This document shows positions 63,781-64,000 of a stretch of 64,000 bases of DNA, one piece after another (position 1 is the first letter of the stretch; every line of letters starts with the position of its first letter). A program made the position numbers and the translations under genes. The stretch is taken from positions 92,974 to 156,973 of the forward strand of contig NZ_QWET01000013.1 in NCBI RefSeq assembly GCF_003573545.1, read 5' to 3'. A model generated the notes under the pieces. It was not told the origin of the DNA. It saw only the letters and a list, made by a program, of their open reading frames with translations, and did no database searches. The DNA is from Mariniphaga sediminis. Lineage in GTDB: Bacteria > Bacteroidota > Bacteroidia > Bacteroidales > Prolixibacteraceae.

Positions 63781-64000
63781 TTAAGCATAAATTTTAGTTA
63801 ATCTAAACAAGAAAAATGTAATGTCCCTTACTCCCCTGAACTGACTTCTAAAAGCTTTAATTTTTGCATTAAAAGATTCAGCAGATGCATTTGTACTTCT
63901 GTTGTCAAAATAGTTTAATATCTCTGAATAATGAGCATAGAAGGTTGCTGATATTGTATTGAAGGATTTGAATCCAGAGTCTGTCACATCGTTGAACCAC
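63781..64000 (-). CDS. ISAon1/ISL3-type transposase, C-terminal part, cut by window edge
   Basis: The reading frame runs off the right edge (WFNDVTDSGFKSFNTIS); a GTG at 63987 is not a true start. The visible 70-odd residues are the end of the DDE_Tnp_ISL3 domain: ILNYFDNRSTNASAES, with the catalytic Glu expected there, FNAKIKAFRSQFRGVRDI and FFLFRLTKIYA. This is typical of ISAon1-family elements in Bacteroidota. The IS end should be within 63741-63780, but the inverted repeat cannot be set without the other end. Confidence 0.85.
   Translation of the reverse strand, partial: WFNDVTDSGFKSFNTISATFYAHYSEILNYFDNRSTNASAESFNAKIKAFRSQFRGVRDITFFLFRLTKIYA

Overview
The window comes from a Bacteroidota chromosome, most likely a marine or sediment anaerobe of the Marinilabiliales/Prolixibacteraceae type. 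That placement is inference from gene content. The supporting signs are several TAnnTTTG promoter boxes, weak ribosome-binding sites, Bacteroidota-restricted families (DUF5683, DUF2851, DUF4294, NigD-like, DUF4369-thioredoxin), a parAB-DUF5683-mltD cluster, and an NAD-linked trimeric [FeFe]-hydrogenase. No rRNA, tRNA or CRISPR array was found.

Layout. 1-12.5 kb is housekeeping: the end of priA, a heptose-kinase-like rfaE, parA-parB-DUF5683-mltD, purE, and an hpt-adk-obgE-PAP2-MutS-like run. 12.6-16.7 kb carries a URO-D-family methyltransferase, a secreted GH29 fucosidase and a hexokinase. 16.7-24.6 kb has an orphan hybrid histidine kinase, glpK-glpF opposed to gpsA, a tryptophanase-family lyase and a free-methionine-sulfoxide reductase. 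24.7-38 kb has hisS, a redox operon (glutaredoxin fusion, thioredoxin lipoprotein, stand-alone GroES), a NigD-like lipoprotein, a KefB-type antiporter, DUF2851, a SpoU methyltransferase, arginine deiminase, DUF4294, thpR and an alkaline-phosphatase-fold protein that has lost most metal ligands. 38-48 kb has hydrogenase genes hydC-hydB-hydA, a secreted esterase with an EEP phosphatase/nuclease, a remnant of an alanine/cation symporter, serA and transketolase. 48-50.5 kb has a DUF1080 hydrolase and a metal-efflux permease with an HMA domain.

The accessory island is 50.5-58.2 kb. It is AT-rich, every gene is on the plus strand, and each gene or gene pair is followed by a GC-rich structured element of about 132 bp (three close copies, plus more divergent ones). 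These elements have the layout of integron attC sites: RYYYAAC on the left, GTTRRRY on the right, and nested inverted repeats between. The left box of each site matches the right box at the start of its own cassette (exactly for cassettes 1 and 2, one mismatch for 3 and 4). This is the signature expected of cassettes inserted by an integron integrase. No integrase is in the window, so I read it as a cluster of attC sites lacking an integrase (CALIN) or part of a larger sedentary array. The cargo is a META-like secreted protein, a TlpA-like thioredoxin lipoprotein, a GIY-YIG/DUF4357 protein, a secreted MBL-fold hydrolase, a small membrane protein with a DUF2867 protein, and possibly a GNAT acetyltransferase. 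Hairpin-bearing repeats of about 50 bp bracket the island.

58.3-64 kb returns to core genes (nfeD, purB, an MsbA-type ABC exporter). It ends in a repeat-rich stretch and the C-terminal part of an ISAon1/ISL3-type transposase cut by the window edge.
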